A stretch of 64,000 nucleotides of DNA. It comes from Bedellia somnulentella. Lineage: Eukaryota; Arthropoda; Insecta; Lepidoptera; Bedelliidae. A program made the position numbers and the translations under genes. How positions within the stretch are numbered: the stretch's first letter is position 1; every line of letters starts with the position of its first letter. The notes under the pieces are model-generated. The model had not been told where the DNA came from and ran no database searches. It saw only the letters and a list, made by a program, of their open reading frames with translations. The stretch lies in the NCBI GenBank assembly GCA_963576735.1, contig OY755170.1, positions 14,864,567-14,928,566 of the forward strand, given 5' to 3'. Positions 32,300 through 41,870 of the stretch are shown in pieces.

Positions 32300-32988
32300 T
32301 GCAAATTTACTAATACTCAACAAATATGCAAAATATCATCTGCATGGCAAACAAGTTTTAGTAAAGTCTCAGCCGTTGCATTATCGACATGAATCCGAAC
32401 CCAAGCGATACCGATGTAGGTAGCATCTGTCTCATCTCTTGAAAATTCTCTTTTATCACTTCGAAAAGGTGGCATAACAATTCCTATTTTTTTTCCACTT
32501 TCATTTAAATTTTCTTTATTTGTGGAAGTCCTTTGTCAGCCAAAACAATGTCTCCATTTTCTAAATACCTAATCAACTAATCCTGATTCAACTGTTATTT
32601 GAGCATAGCTTTTCCTTCCACCGGCCACTTTTGATATAAAGGAAATGAAGCCTCCGGGTGTAATACCTATGAGCACCTTTGCAGTAAATCCTTTCTTGTA
32701 GCACCACACACGATAATCAACTGTAGATGGTATTTCTACTTTAAACTCTGTACCATCAATAATGGCTCTAGTGTTACTGTAATTTGGATGAAAGCAAGCC
32801 GGCATTTGCAAGAAAGGTTGCTCGATAGTCTTTACAATAGTATTACATCCTTGGTGCTTGGTTATTTTTGCCAAACTTGATAATCTTCTAATTGCTTGAT
32901 ATTTCAGTTTGAACTTCAGAATCACATATGTCTTTGCCAATATGTGCATAAATATTGCAGATGAATGTTTTTTCTTCATTTCCGACAC
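32300..32988 (-). pseudogene. DDE_Tnp_4 transposase remnant (ISL2EU-like)
   Basis: The minus-strand frame 32988-32569 reads MPACFHPNYSNTRAIIDGTE (first catalytic D), then TAKVLIGITPGGFISFISKV and RKSYAQITVESGLVD. After a frameshift at about 32570 it continues YLENGDIVLADKGFPQINKE and TYIGIAWVRIHVDNAT, the second D and the usual RIHVERA position, where the expected glutamate is replaced by D-N. The DDE_Tnp_4 domain performs cut-and-paste transposition. The N-terminal DNA-binding domain (often THAP in this group) is not visible, so the gene is truncated as well as frameshifted. Confidence 0.75.
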
Positions 32989-33177
32989 GCGAAAATATAT
33001 TAACTTGGCATTATTTGTAAATTTTAGTACTATGAATATTTTCCATCATTTCAATTACACTTGATTAGCCGCCGAATGTTCCTTTTTTTGCCACAGTGCG
33101 CGCTGTGATCGATTCAAGTTTCCCCACCCCCTACTTTGCACCCAGCGAATATTGCTGATCGAATAATATGTCCCTTA

Positions 33178-34053
33178 GGGCCAGTTTCACCACTGACAGA
33201 TAAACTCTCTCTCTTTGAGTCTCTTCGGCACTTATCTGCCGGATAAATAACAAGTTTCGGTTTCACAGGTTTCAGATAGTAATATCTTGCAGATAAACTC
33301 CCTGGTATCTTATCAGTCACATCAAGTGGCTGTTAAATTCTTATCTGGCAGATAAGAAACTTTTTTCTCATTTTTTCCATAATTTACCGCCACTTGTAGA
33401 CGGTAAATTATGAAACTGCTTAACCAATGTTCAAATTGTAATAAGAAGTGCTCTAACATGGACCTATTTGAATTTTTGGAATAATTTTTAATATATATTT
33501 TTTGGCCTCTGCAAGCGACAACAACAAATCCGTTTCTTCCTGAGTGAAGTTAACATTCCTTTCACGTTTTTTTCCATAGTGAATTATAAAAACGAAATCC
33601 AACACAGCAAAAAAGCAAAACAAAGTTGAACAAACAACCACTTTACTCGGTTGCCCAACAGCATTTGCGTTGCGTTTCGAGATTCCATTCCTCACTAAAG
33701 CTCTTAAATCGTAATTCATAATTGTGTGACATATACACGGTAACAAACATTTGAAAGCATTTTTCTAAATAAAAAACATTGTTTCTGATTGTAGTTTTAA
33801 TAAAACTGTTGGTTTTATGACAATTCAAAATGTTTTTAATAAGACTTAATTTACAAATATTAAAACTAAACGCATAAAAGCGACGTTGCCGTCTTGTTTA
33901 TTCTTATCGGGCAGGTAAATTTAACTAACGGGTAATTTATCTAACAGATAGATGGCGAAACCTACAAAATATATCAACCACTTTTATTCATCAGATAACG
34001 TGATGTGGCAGATAACTATCTGAAACTTTATCTGTAAGCGGTGAAACTGGCCC
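33178..34053 (-). mobile_element. PIF/Harbinger non-autonomous element, TTA target
   Basis: Inverted ends GGGCCAGTTTCACC (33178-33191) and complement (34040-34053) are flanked by TTA (33175-33177 and 34054-34056). The 3-bp TTA duplication and GGG...CCC ends are Harbinger hallmarks. GATAAACT/AGATAAAG-like motifs repeat near both ends. It holds a scrap of the Harbinger Myb/SANT gene. Confidence 0.9.
33453..33746 (-). pseudogene. Harbinger Myb/SANT-like protein scrap
   Basis: 97-codon minus frame. KRERNVNFTQEETDLLLSLA, then EAKKYILKII resembles the start of the Myb/SANT-like DNA-binding domain found in the second protein of Harbinger elements (NFT-EE---L--LVEKY). The rest has no match. In autonomous elements this protein recruits the transposase to the ends. 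Only the first helix region survives. Confidence 0.55.
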
Positions 34054-34059
34054 TTAGTC

Positions 34060-35176
34060 TTAATTTTTTTTAAAGGGAAAAAACAAAGACCTTGTAACTT
34101 TTCGATCATAATAATTAGTTTCTTTTAGTAACGTTTTAAAAACCAAATATATATTCGGGGTTATTGGATGTCTTGAATTTATTTTAAGGTGATACCCCTC
34201 ACACGAATTAGTGGTTCTATGCACATCTTCTGCACAGCTAATCATATTGAGGTCCATGCTGAACCGCTGGTCTTCAAAATACTGAAGAAAAGTATGCATT
34301 TTTTCAGAATTACTAGGAGCCGCTTTCGCAATATCTCGCCAGGCTTCTGTAATGTGTGTTGCTGGAAGTAGTAAGAAGTAGACACAATCGTATTATAGTT
34401 CTTTTACATCTATACGCATATCCAAAGCTGTTTCTGGATTTCTTTTTCACCAAACCACATTGTTTTGCTCTTCTTTAAACTGCTTTAATAAAATGCTGAA
34501 AGCATCCTCTGACTTTAACATCTGTGTAGACATCTTGTATGGCATTTATTTGCGCTGTCTCGTAATCACATTTGAACATTTCAATACGAACTCCAAGTTT
34601 ATTCTTAATCTAAGTAAGTTATCGGTGATTTATTTGGTAAAAAAGCATAAATTGCTGGATAAATATTAATGCTTTTACAATCGGAATAAAAATCAAGGTG
34701 TATTATATATAACTGATAGAACGGTCGGGGACATGATTTAAAAGTACCATCGCCATTATAGGAAATACTTTTCGCAAATTTCAATACCATCAGCATCTTC
34801 CGAGAACACAACAAAATAATTTTGTATTTGCTTCCAGCTTCAATCACCAAGAAAGTTTTAGGCACACCTTTAGGAATTTTAACATCTTCGATTTTTTTGA
34901 AAAGTAATTTATCCAAACCTAAGAAAAGTTTACGTTCTCTGTATAGAGAACTCTTACCGACGCAAATGACGGTAGTAAGTCTGCAGGTATATTACGTTTT
35001 AGTTCAATAAAATTCGCCAACATGTCTTCAAAAATTTGTTCTATTGGATTGAAATTTGCGCAAACTTCTTCCTTAATAGCGTTTATGGGCCGGCGCTGAC
35101 TGCCGGCATGGCATGGCAAAGGATTTCGGTACAGATATAGCATTTTTAATCTTATTACCAGGCGTATAGAATTCAT
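34060..35176 (-). pseudogene. MULE (Mutator-like) transposase remnant
   Basis: Several minus-strand frames. 35176-34919 has INAIKEEVCANFNPIEQIFE and NFIELKRNIPADLLPSFASV. 34916-34605 has NGDGTFKSCPRPFYQLYIIH, then YPAIYAFLPNKSPITY, the MULE core with its first catalytic D. Downstream, RDIAKAAPSNSEKMHTFLQY and TTNSCEGYHLKINSRHP (34299-34060) match the C-terminal part. This layout is that of FLYWCH-associated MULE proteins in insects. Frame changes near 34918, 34605 and 34380 and stops show decay. Its N-terminus merges with the palindrome at 35087. It lies between the iterated TIRs of the 5.26-kb element. Confidence 0.75.
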
Positions 35177-35338
35177 TTTGACACAACGATGCCGAGGGAG
35201 GCCGCGATAGGACAGAACGTCGGCATCGTTGTGTCAAAATAAAGTAAAATGAATTCTATACTCATGGTAATAAGATTAAAAATGCTATATCTGTACCGAG
35301 ATCCTTTGCCATGCCATGCCGGCAGTCAGCGCCGGCCC
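35087..35338. repeat. 252-bp palindrome, arms ~110 bp
   Basis: The left arm begins GGGCCGGCGCTGACTGCCGG (35087) and the right arm ends in its exact complement (35338). The arms pair over about 110 bp with few mismatches and one ~11-bp insertion in the right arm (AAAGTAAAATG side). The centre is about 25 bp (35196-35220). It could be a fold-back MITE, or a hairpin formed by inverted duplication. No clear target duplication. Confidence 0.9.
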
Positions 35339-36077
35339 TAAAAGTTCATTAATTTTGATTTTATATTGATTGGTTAAGCACTTATGGCTAGTTTTGCATA
35401 TTATTTTAGTTTTATCGGCGCTTAAGGTAACTGTAACTGTACATGTTTCACGATGTGTGCATTTCCACCGTGTAGTACCGTCATGATTTTCCTTACCGTC
35501 TCGAGTCAGTGTGTAGTGTACTTCCCTTTAATTATTAAGAGATCCTTTTTCTTTTGGTTTTTTGAAAACCCAATAACTTTGAAAGGATTCATTTTATTTT
35601 ATACTTTTAATAAAAAAATAGTTTCCATTAATCGTGAACTTGACAGACAATAGTAAAGGATAATGACAAGTCAATTATCATCTTACCACTTTATTACAAG
35701 TGGCCAGTATCTACGCATTAGATGCAAACAGGTTTTATTCAGTGTCGTAGCATTACAATCTTAGGCACAAAGGTACTTAAAATTTCTAAAATAATTAAAT
35801 TTATTAAATTAATTAATTTATTTATTTATTAAATTTCTCTACCGCTACTGAGTAAGCGTGTCGTAAAAAGCGACTAAGCCGAGGATCTCACTCAGCTCAT
35901 CACTCAATACTTTACTCCAAATCTCCGAAATGCATGAATCGATTTTGATGATTTGTAATAGTTGGTAGTATAGACCTTAAGTATGCTTCCATTTAATATT
36001 TGTGTACAAGATCTGATGATGGACTCCGAAGGTGGTAATGGCTTACACCAGACCCATCAAGTTTGGGCTTGTGTGCC
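35339..36077. other. No gene seen (MULE interior)
   Basis: AT-rich; the open frame 35453-35653 (+) has no motif I recognise. 35850-35940 contains CGTGTCGTAAAAAGCGACTA, a short tract typical of repetitive DNA. Confidence 0.4.
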
Positions 36078-36183
36078 TCGCCTTAACATTTTGAGAATTC
36101 AACATTTTGGGAATTCAACATTTTAGGAATTCAACTTTTTGAGAATTCAACATTGTAGGAATTCAACATTTTGGACCTAAATG
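36078..36183. repeat. Right TIR of MULE, iterated ~15-bp units
   Basis: About six iterations of GAATTCAACATTTT-like units, reverse-complementary to 30926-31030. The right TIR is shorter than the left. Confidence 0.85.
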
Positions 36184-36191
36184 ATTCTGAC

Positions 36192-37325
36192 AGCCTAAAT
36201 AAAGTTTATCGTATTTCTCAACAGCTAACTGAAAATGTTGAGGACCGTTGGCAACAGGTGCCACATTAAGAAGACAATTAACATTGGCCGGAGTATCCTT
36301 AGATCGAGAGAGTGAGTCAGGTACTATGTTTTCTTTGCCTTTCTTATGTTTTAAAACAAAATTAAATGTTGATAATCGAAGTGACCATCGAGCTAACCTA
36401 GCAGTTGGATTAGACAAATTAAGAAACCATTTAAGAGCAGAATGATCTGTATAAACAACAAATTGTTTGCCATTGTGCAAATAACAACGCCAATGTTCCA
36501 GAGCAGTGATTACCGCCAAAGGTTCTCTTTCTGTAGTAGAATAATTCCTTTCATGCTTATTAAGAGAACGACTCATATAGGCAATAACTACTTCTCTGTC
36601 ATCTTTCATTTGAGTTAACATCGCACCAATTCCAGTGTTTGATACACCACAATGCACTGCAAACTGGAGATTGAAATCTGGACAAGCTAAAATAGGAGTA
36701 GTAACCAAATGGTTTTTCAAAGTAAGAAAAGCTGAATCTGCTTCAGAAGTCCAAATGAATTTAGGAGCATTTTTGCCCGAAGACGTGAGTTTATTCAAAG
36801 GAGCTGCTAGAGTGCTAAAATTAGGGATAAATCTACGAAACCAACTAAAAGTACCTAAAAACCTACGAACTTCTCTTTTTGATGTGGGGACTGGGAAATC
36901 TAAAATAGCTTATTTTTTTTCAGGATCGGCGCGAAGACCATGCTCATCCACGATGTAACCTAAATACTTAAGTTCATTTTTGAAGAATTTACTTTTCTCA
37001 ATATTAATGGTAAGATTTGCATAAGTCAATTTTTCGAGAACTTTGCAAAGTAAGGCTATGTGTTCTTCAAAAGTTTGACTAATTACGATTATATCATCCA
37101 CATAACAAAAGACCTTGTTCTCGAACTCTGGATTATACAGAATATCCATCAATCTTTGCTGAGTAGCAGGAGCATTAGTTAAACCAAATGGCATGACCGT
37201 AAAGCTGAACATTCCACGACCAGGGGCATAAAATGCAGTCTTGTCACGATCAGCGTCATCTAACAGGATCTCCCAAAATGCTTTAGCTATGTCAATGCTA
37301 GAAAGAAATTTAGCCTGTCTAAGAC
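36192..37325 (-). pseudogene. Gypsy-like reverse transcriptase and RNase H
   Basis: The minus strand starts within the RT palm (SSIDIAKAFWEILLDDADRD) and continues MFSFTVMPFGLTNAPATQQR, FCYVDDIIVIS (the YVDD active site) and LKYLGYIVDEHGLRADPEKK. A stop follows; then FPVPTSKREVRRFLGTFSWF and the RNase H frame (36798-36192) with STTEREPLAVITALEHWRCY and FVVYTDHSALKWFLN. The first RNase H aspartate position reads HCGVSNTGIG where CDASNTG is normal, so that residue is lost. Protease, Gag and the RT N-terminus are missing. After the MULE is removed it continues into the integrase at 30917. Confidence 0.85.
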
Positions 37326-37980
37326 TATAGGCTCTATAGGGTCTAGCAGGCTAAGGGAACAAGATTGGCCCCCGAAGCCGATCTTGCTGATTTTTATGGT
37401 GGTGCACCGGTTTCAGCCACGGTTACTGTGTGACAAAAATCAGCCCTCGATCTTCTTTTGTTTTGGAGATTTTTGACATTTACCAAATCATCAAGATATT
37501 TTTTAAACTTATATTTTAGATAAACTACGCAAGCTAGAACACCCAAACCAAATCACGATAAACGAGAATAAAATGAACTTTTAATCGCATGTTTTTATGG
37601 GGGGCCTACCAATAGTACTTCAGTCAAAAAATCATAGTTTATTTTTTTTAGTACATTTTTTTGACGTTTGCCGCGGAGGTACACCCACCAAAAAGAGCTA
37701 CTAAAGACATGTACAAGTGCATAGAAAAAAATTTCCAAAAATCGTGGTGCGTCATGTCACAAAATCGAAAATATTTGCAATACAACACCAGTATTTAAGT
37801 ACTAGAGTAGTATATATTTTATGTAAACTCTTTAGTGTTTATCAGATTCTATTTATGAAGATAACATTTTGACATCTGACATTTGACATTTGCAATCAAA
37901 TGGTGCACTACAGTCTCAACACCCCCCTAAGTTACTGTTGGCATAATACAAATATGGATCAGATAAGAAAGCTCAAAGTT
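37326..37980. other. No gene seen
   Basis: Contains GGGTCTAGCAGGCTAAG (37348), a relative of strings at 21046 and 49132, and 'GACATCTGACATTTGACATT' (37870). No recognisable coding. Confidence 0.4.
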
Positions 37981-37984
37981 GCTC

Positions 37985-38262
37985 AATGTAGCTCAGAGGG
38001 CAATGGAGAGGGCTATGCTCGGGGTTTCTTTGCGCGATCGAATCAGAAATGAGGAGGTCCGCTGAAGAACTAAAGTCACCGACATAGCCCGAAGAGTTGT
38101 AAACCTCAGGTGGCAATGGGCGGGGAACATTGGTCGATGGACGGATTGCGGGACATCAATGAATGCAGGTGGCTCAGGACCGTGACAAGCGGAAGTCATT
38201 ATCGGAAGCATATGTTCAGCAGTGGATGTATACAGGCTGAAATGATGATGATTATGATAACA
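37985..38262 (+). pseudogene. LINE ORF2 C-terminal fragment with ATG-rich tail
   Basis: The plus strand reads QRAMERAMLGVSLRDRIRNE, then a stop and RTKVTDIARRVVNLRWQWAG, the conserved C-terminus of RTE/Jockey-like LINE proteins in Lepidoptera (usual wording QRAMERAMLGVSLRDRIRNEEIRRRTKV...WQWAGHIARR). It ends with GGCTGAAATGATGATGATTA, a short repeat tail like those of RTE-type elements. 5' truncated to less than 10% of the protein, as usual for LINE insertions. Confidence 0.75.
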
Positions 38263-38349
38263 AATAACCCTGTTTATTATTTAATCTTCTTTTATTTCAT
38301 AGAGTGGACCAGTACAATAGCGGCAATATAAGTCATGGATATTCTGCCA

Positions 38350-38583
38350 TTACGAAAACAAAATCATTAAACCAATAAACTTGGAGTCTTTTTGGCAGGA
38401 TTGACACACGGCGTGTAAAAGCATGAATTCTTCTCTTATATAGACTTCAAAATTGTCCAATGTGTAAAAAAATATTTCTGTTTGCAACTTCAGTGGAAGT
38501 TTCAATGTACTTAACGCAAGTTTGTATCTCTGTACCTGAAAATTATGGAAATACGAGTTAGTTTTTATGAATGAGATTCTCAA
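38350..38583 (-). pseudogene. Small CxxC accessory ORF, copy a (3' truncated)
   Basis: Minus-strand frame whose middle reads KLPLKLQTEIFFYTLDNFEV, then EEFMLLHAVCQSCQKDSKF. It aligns with the ORFs at 43670, 47347 and 49782: a P-x-x-x-x-x-E-I/L-F hydrophobic run, a (N/D)-F/Y-E-V/L step, then a CxxC. The second half with the YCxxC is gone. It lies about 376 bp downstream of transposase copy a on the same strand. I do not recognise the family. The CxxC pair suggests a zinc ribbon or treble-clef type fold; the function is unknown. Confidence 0.6.
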
Positions 38584-38958
38584 TACATAATCAAGTAAAA
38601 TAGTTTAGTTTTCAGTGAGCGGACTGCTTTGTTCCTCCAAATCCAAGCAGGTGGTATTGCTTAGCAGTTTTGCTAGTAATTTTAGTGTGATTTCATAAAG
38701 CGACTTCACTTTCTTGCTGCGAAATATGTCTAAAATAACTTTATCTCTCAAGCTAATTTTTTATTGATTAGTTATAGTAAAACAAATGATAAACGACACT
38801 AACATGTCAATTAAAAAAAAAAACAATTCTTCTGTATAATGAAAAAAAAAAGGTTTTACAAATAGGTTGTCTTTTTCCTTAGTGGTAATGATTGCTTTTA
38901 AGTATTTGCATTCACTCCGAATCATCATTATCCTCGTTTTCATTGTTTATATTAATAA

Positions 38959-40600
38959 TTAATTGATTGTTATATTCAGAAAAAACATTTTTAGGAAAGC
39001 AGATGGAAATACTATTCGTGTTAGATATCTGGCCTGAGAGAGGTAGTAAATAATACTAGCTATGTGTGCACAGGTTCCGACTGTTTTGTTTCCATTTGCA
39101 CAGTCACAACAATATCGTTTTATACCATCCACATCCATACTATGTGGTTCATAATCAATATAAACTCTGTACGTTTTGCCATTTTTGTGACGCGATTTAA
39201 CTTCGAACTTCACTATATTTGGTGATGCTTTAATATATGATGCATTGAGGTCATTCTTCTCATTGATGATTTCGGCTAAATATGACACAGCAAGGGAAAG
39301 TTGGTATGATCCAGTGAAAAATATTGTAAGTTGCCGCTCACTCAGCCTTGGAAAATCATCAATTTCGCGGGCTACGACCTTTTTCGATGTAGTTTTACGA
39401 CGGTTCCAGTGATTATTTTCCACTTCATTTAAAGTATTAACTGTATTCATCTTTAAAACCATATAGTCCAGAATTTCGTTGTCTAATTCATTATTAGTGG
39501 TCTGTCTTTTTCCATATTTATTGTGTAGAAAAGCAGCAACTTTACATAACACACTTATCTTTGGAAGCAGTTTATTATCAAGAGTGTTGTGCAAATCGGT
39601 ACTTTTGTCCTATTACGCCATGAACGGCCTCAACAACCCATCTTATTTTAGTGACTTTTCTCGATTGATTAGCTTCGTCAGAAGGTAGTTGCGATCTTTT
39701 ACCTTTTAGTGCAGGCATTAAAACAATGTAACCCTGCTGAGTTAAGTACGAAGCAACATCGCGAAATCCTCGATCAACGATAAATATATCATTTGGTTTC
39801 AGTAAGGTTTGAAAACCTTTATCTTGCAATACCAATTTCATTATAGTAGCATCGTTTTGTGTGCCATAAAATGGACCGGCAAAATCTAAGACAAAGCCAT
39901 TTGTAGTACAAATAGTGAATGGCTTGCATAATGGCTTTTTTTTCTGCCCGGAATAAGACTTTCTTTGGTATTGATTGTGTGGGAGTCATGTTAGAGCGCA
40001 CACTACTGCGGACTCAAACGCACATAGCAGCGTCTCACTCATATTCCTACATCGCGGAGTGTAAATGTTTTTCGAGTTAAGCATAGATACAAATTATAAG
40101 TTGGTACACAGCAGGGTGTACTGGCCAGTATATCTTTGCTGTTCCCTCAGTGATGACCCCTCGATAAGAACACACGCTTCTTTCTACTACATTTCTCGAT
40201 CTACCCGCAACTTCTATTCCTCGCTTACCTCACCACACCATTCATTCAGTAGAGCATCTACAGGCATGCAATCACCGGCCTCACTGCTCACACTGAATTT
40301 GGTAATTGGTAATAGGTACCTCCTAGCTTTGATATCGTCGTATCGACTAGGAGGGGAGTACTGTGGGAGTCATGTTAGAGCGCACACTACTGCGGACTCA
40401 AACGCACATAGCAGCGTCTCACTCATATTCCTACATCGCGGAGTGTAAATGTTTTTCGAGTTAAGCATAGATACAAATTATAAGTTGGTACACAGCAGGG
40501 TGTACTGGCCAGTATATCTTTGCTGTTCCCACAATTGTTAAGGCTTTTTTGATGAGCTATGTATGTACCGTCCATCACTATTGCCAGCTAGACTTGAATG
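38959..40600 (-). pseudogene. DDE_Tnp_4 + SWIM transposase, copy a, split by a TRIM
   Basis: Minus strand. The beginning near 40580 reads LAIVMDGTYI (first D). The TRIM 39978-40533 follows, then the frame resumes with QYQRKSYSGQKK-type sequence, FAGPFYGTQND (second D), NDIFIVDRGFRDVASYL and KIRWVVEAVHGVIGQKY (E). A frameshift near 39594 leads into LDNKLLPKISVLCKVAAFLH, then FPRLSERQLTIFFTGSYQLS and a SWIM-type zinc finger CCDCANGNKTVGTCAHIASI. The DDE domain cuts and joins DNA; the SWIM finger probably binds DNA or protein. Everything N-terminal of the first D is replaced by copia sequence at about 40590. It is closest to copies b (44518-47135) and c (50816-52390). Confidence 0.8.
39978..40533 (+). 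mobile_element. TRIM: LTR-only mini-retrotransposon, 556 bp
   Basis: Two 172-bp LTRs (39978-40149 and 40362-40533), TGTGGGAG...CCC(T/A)CA, differ at one base. ATTG flanks both sides (39974-39977 and 40534-40537). The 212-bp interior begins GTGATGACCCC, a possible primer-binding site, and ends with the purine tract AGGAGGGGAG (40349-40358). It has no coding. It inserted in transposase copy a; removing it restores NNQYQRKSYS there. Confidence 0.9.
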
Positions 40601-41117
40601 AGAAGTAACTGCATGTCATGAGAGGGATCCTTACGATATCGAAAGAAACTGTAGCATAGGGTATAGCTTTTGTCTTCAGATGTACCATCAAATAAAGTGT
40701 GTAGTTCATCCCAGACCTCTTTAGCTGTTCTCAATCTCATTACTTTTTGTAAAGTGGTATCTGACATGTTAGCCATTAAAATCAGCATTGCTGCACTGTC
40801 TGTTTCGTTATAATGTTGTAGTTCCTTTTTCATATTTAGCGATTAGATCTAGGGAAGCTGTTTTGTCTGGTTTCACAGGTTCTTTGATTTTTCCGTTAAT
40901 GGCATCTAAGCCTCTAGGAGAACCTCTTAGAAGCAGCAAAGCTTTGCATCGCCAGGTCTACCAATTTTCTTTTCCTTCCAACCGTCCAATATCGATCTTG
41001 CAACTCGTAGTCGACATCGTAATATCGGTAGTCTTCTCAGAACGAAAAATATTTGTACGCCAATATCAGGAGTTCTACTTACAACAAATTCTCAATTTTG
41101 TAGACGCTCTGCTACCA
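40588..41117 (-). pseudogene. Ty1/copia Gag fragment with primer-binding site
   Basis: Minus strand. The start at about 41019 reads MSTTSCKIDIGRLEGKENW, then TWRCKALLLLRGSPRGLDA, a stretch KPDKTASLDLIAKYEKELQH and TLQKVMRLRTAKEVWDELHT, the DUF4219/UBN2-type copia Gag. The leader contains TGGTAGCAGAGC (41116-41105 in minus sense), complementary to part of initiator tRNA-Met, the copia primer site. A frame change occurs near 40850. Gag ends at about 40590, where transposase copy a takes over; no pol is present. Confidence 0.75.
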
Positions 41118-41236
41118 TGTTGAAGTATATTATTGGATATTAAAAACCATTACAAAAAGAAAATTTGTTTTCATACAACAGACATTATTTATTTATTATT
41201 TTACAAGTGACAAGGGTGACAGACAATATCAAAACA
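41118..41236 (-). repeat. Copia LTR fragment
   Basis: Starts TGTTGAAG directly next to the copia primer site, as an LTR should (compare TGTTGGATAAG at 57630). ATACAACA at about 41168-41175 might be its other end, giving only about 58 bp, or the LTR may be truncated by the BEL sequence that begins by 41237. Confidence 0.5.
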
Positions 41237-41518
41237 TTAAAGTTTATGGTTTACAAAACCTCCTTTAACAAATCTTACTGTTTCTAACTCTTTCTTGATA
41301 AAAGCATTTAGTTCTGCATCCAACTGTAAGTCCGACGTCAATATATCATCTACCTTACTCTCATACTCTTCCCAATAACTGTCGAGGGTTTTTATTCTTC
41401 GCTGGATATACTCGAGTGTCTTCCTACTTGGGCTGACTTTCTTAAAATTGGTAAAGATACTCTCAATTAATTTAAAGAGATCTTTTTGATTATCAATGAA
41501 ATCCTTGATAGACGACAT
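41237..41518 (-). pseudogene. BEL/Pao Gag N-terminus, second family
   Basis: 93-codon minus frame MSSIKDFIDNQKDLFKLIES, FTNFKKVSPSRKTLEYIQRR, TLDSYWEEYESKVDDI. It corresponds to the N-terminus of the BEL Gag at 16011-16337, at roughly 40% identity by eye. It stops after FVNHKL and runs into copia LTR sequence, so only the Gag start is left. The predicted helical, charged composition fits a Gag matrix-like region. Confidence 0.65.
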
Positions 41519-41870
41519 TTTTTATGGATAATAATAAAATGGACAGATCTTACTTGATATCTGCTGCTGATGCTGGTCTGCGACTGCTACTCACAGTATA
41601 CCTTGATCATACGATGAGTTTTCGATAGGATTTGGCTTGTGTTTGTAAGACACAAAGATAATCCAGTACGTGATTTACTGTACACACTTCACTGATTCTG
41701 TCCGGTAAGCGAAACTACTTACACAATTCGGCACGCGCGACGCGTGTATGTAAACGTGTTAGAGTCCTGCTTTCCAGAAAGCTCGAAGGACCAATGTTCG
41801 GGCTACTCCCGATTATGTGACTGATAATATTATAAAATGATAAACTGATAGTAAATGAAAATTGTATTAA

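Larger units (their letters stand above)
31620..33149 (-). mobile_element. ISL2EU-like DNA element nested in the MULE
   Basis: Terminal inverted repeats TTCGCTGGGTGC (31620-31631) and its exact complement (33138-33149) are flanked by TA on both sides (31618-31619 and 33150-33151); the same bases can be read as an AT duplication. It contains a minus-strand DDE_Tnp_4 transposase remnant. The pairing of a 2-bp duplication with this transposase type suggests the ISL2EU/PIF-Harbinger-related group. Confidence 0.75.
30926..36183 (-). mobile_element. MULE-type element, 5,258 bp, 8-bp target duplication
   Basis: ATTCTGAC flanks it exactly (30918-30925 and 36184-36191). Removing it restores the gypsy protein across the RNase H-integrase linker (GCQNNPEQYPNY). 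The ends are long inverted repeats (30926-31080 and 36078-36183) built from iterations of a ~15-bp unit around TTGAATTC and AAAATG. It encloses a MULE transposase remnant (34060-35176), an ISL2EU-like element, a Harbinger element and a palindrome. The duplication length is within the MULE range. The transposase belonging to these ends is an inference from position. Confidence 0.85.

Noticed and set aside
35087..35338. Defined MITE with target duplication
   Set aside because: Flanks GTTTAT and TAAAAG do not give a convincing direct repeat; left as a palindrome.
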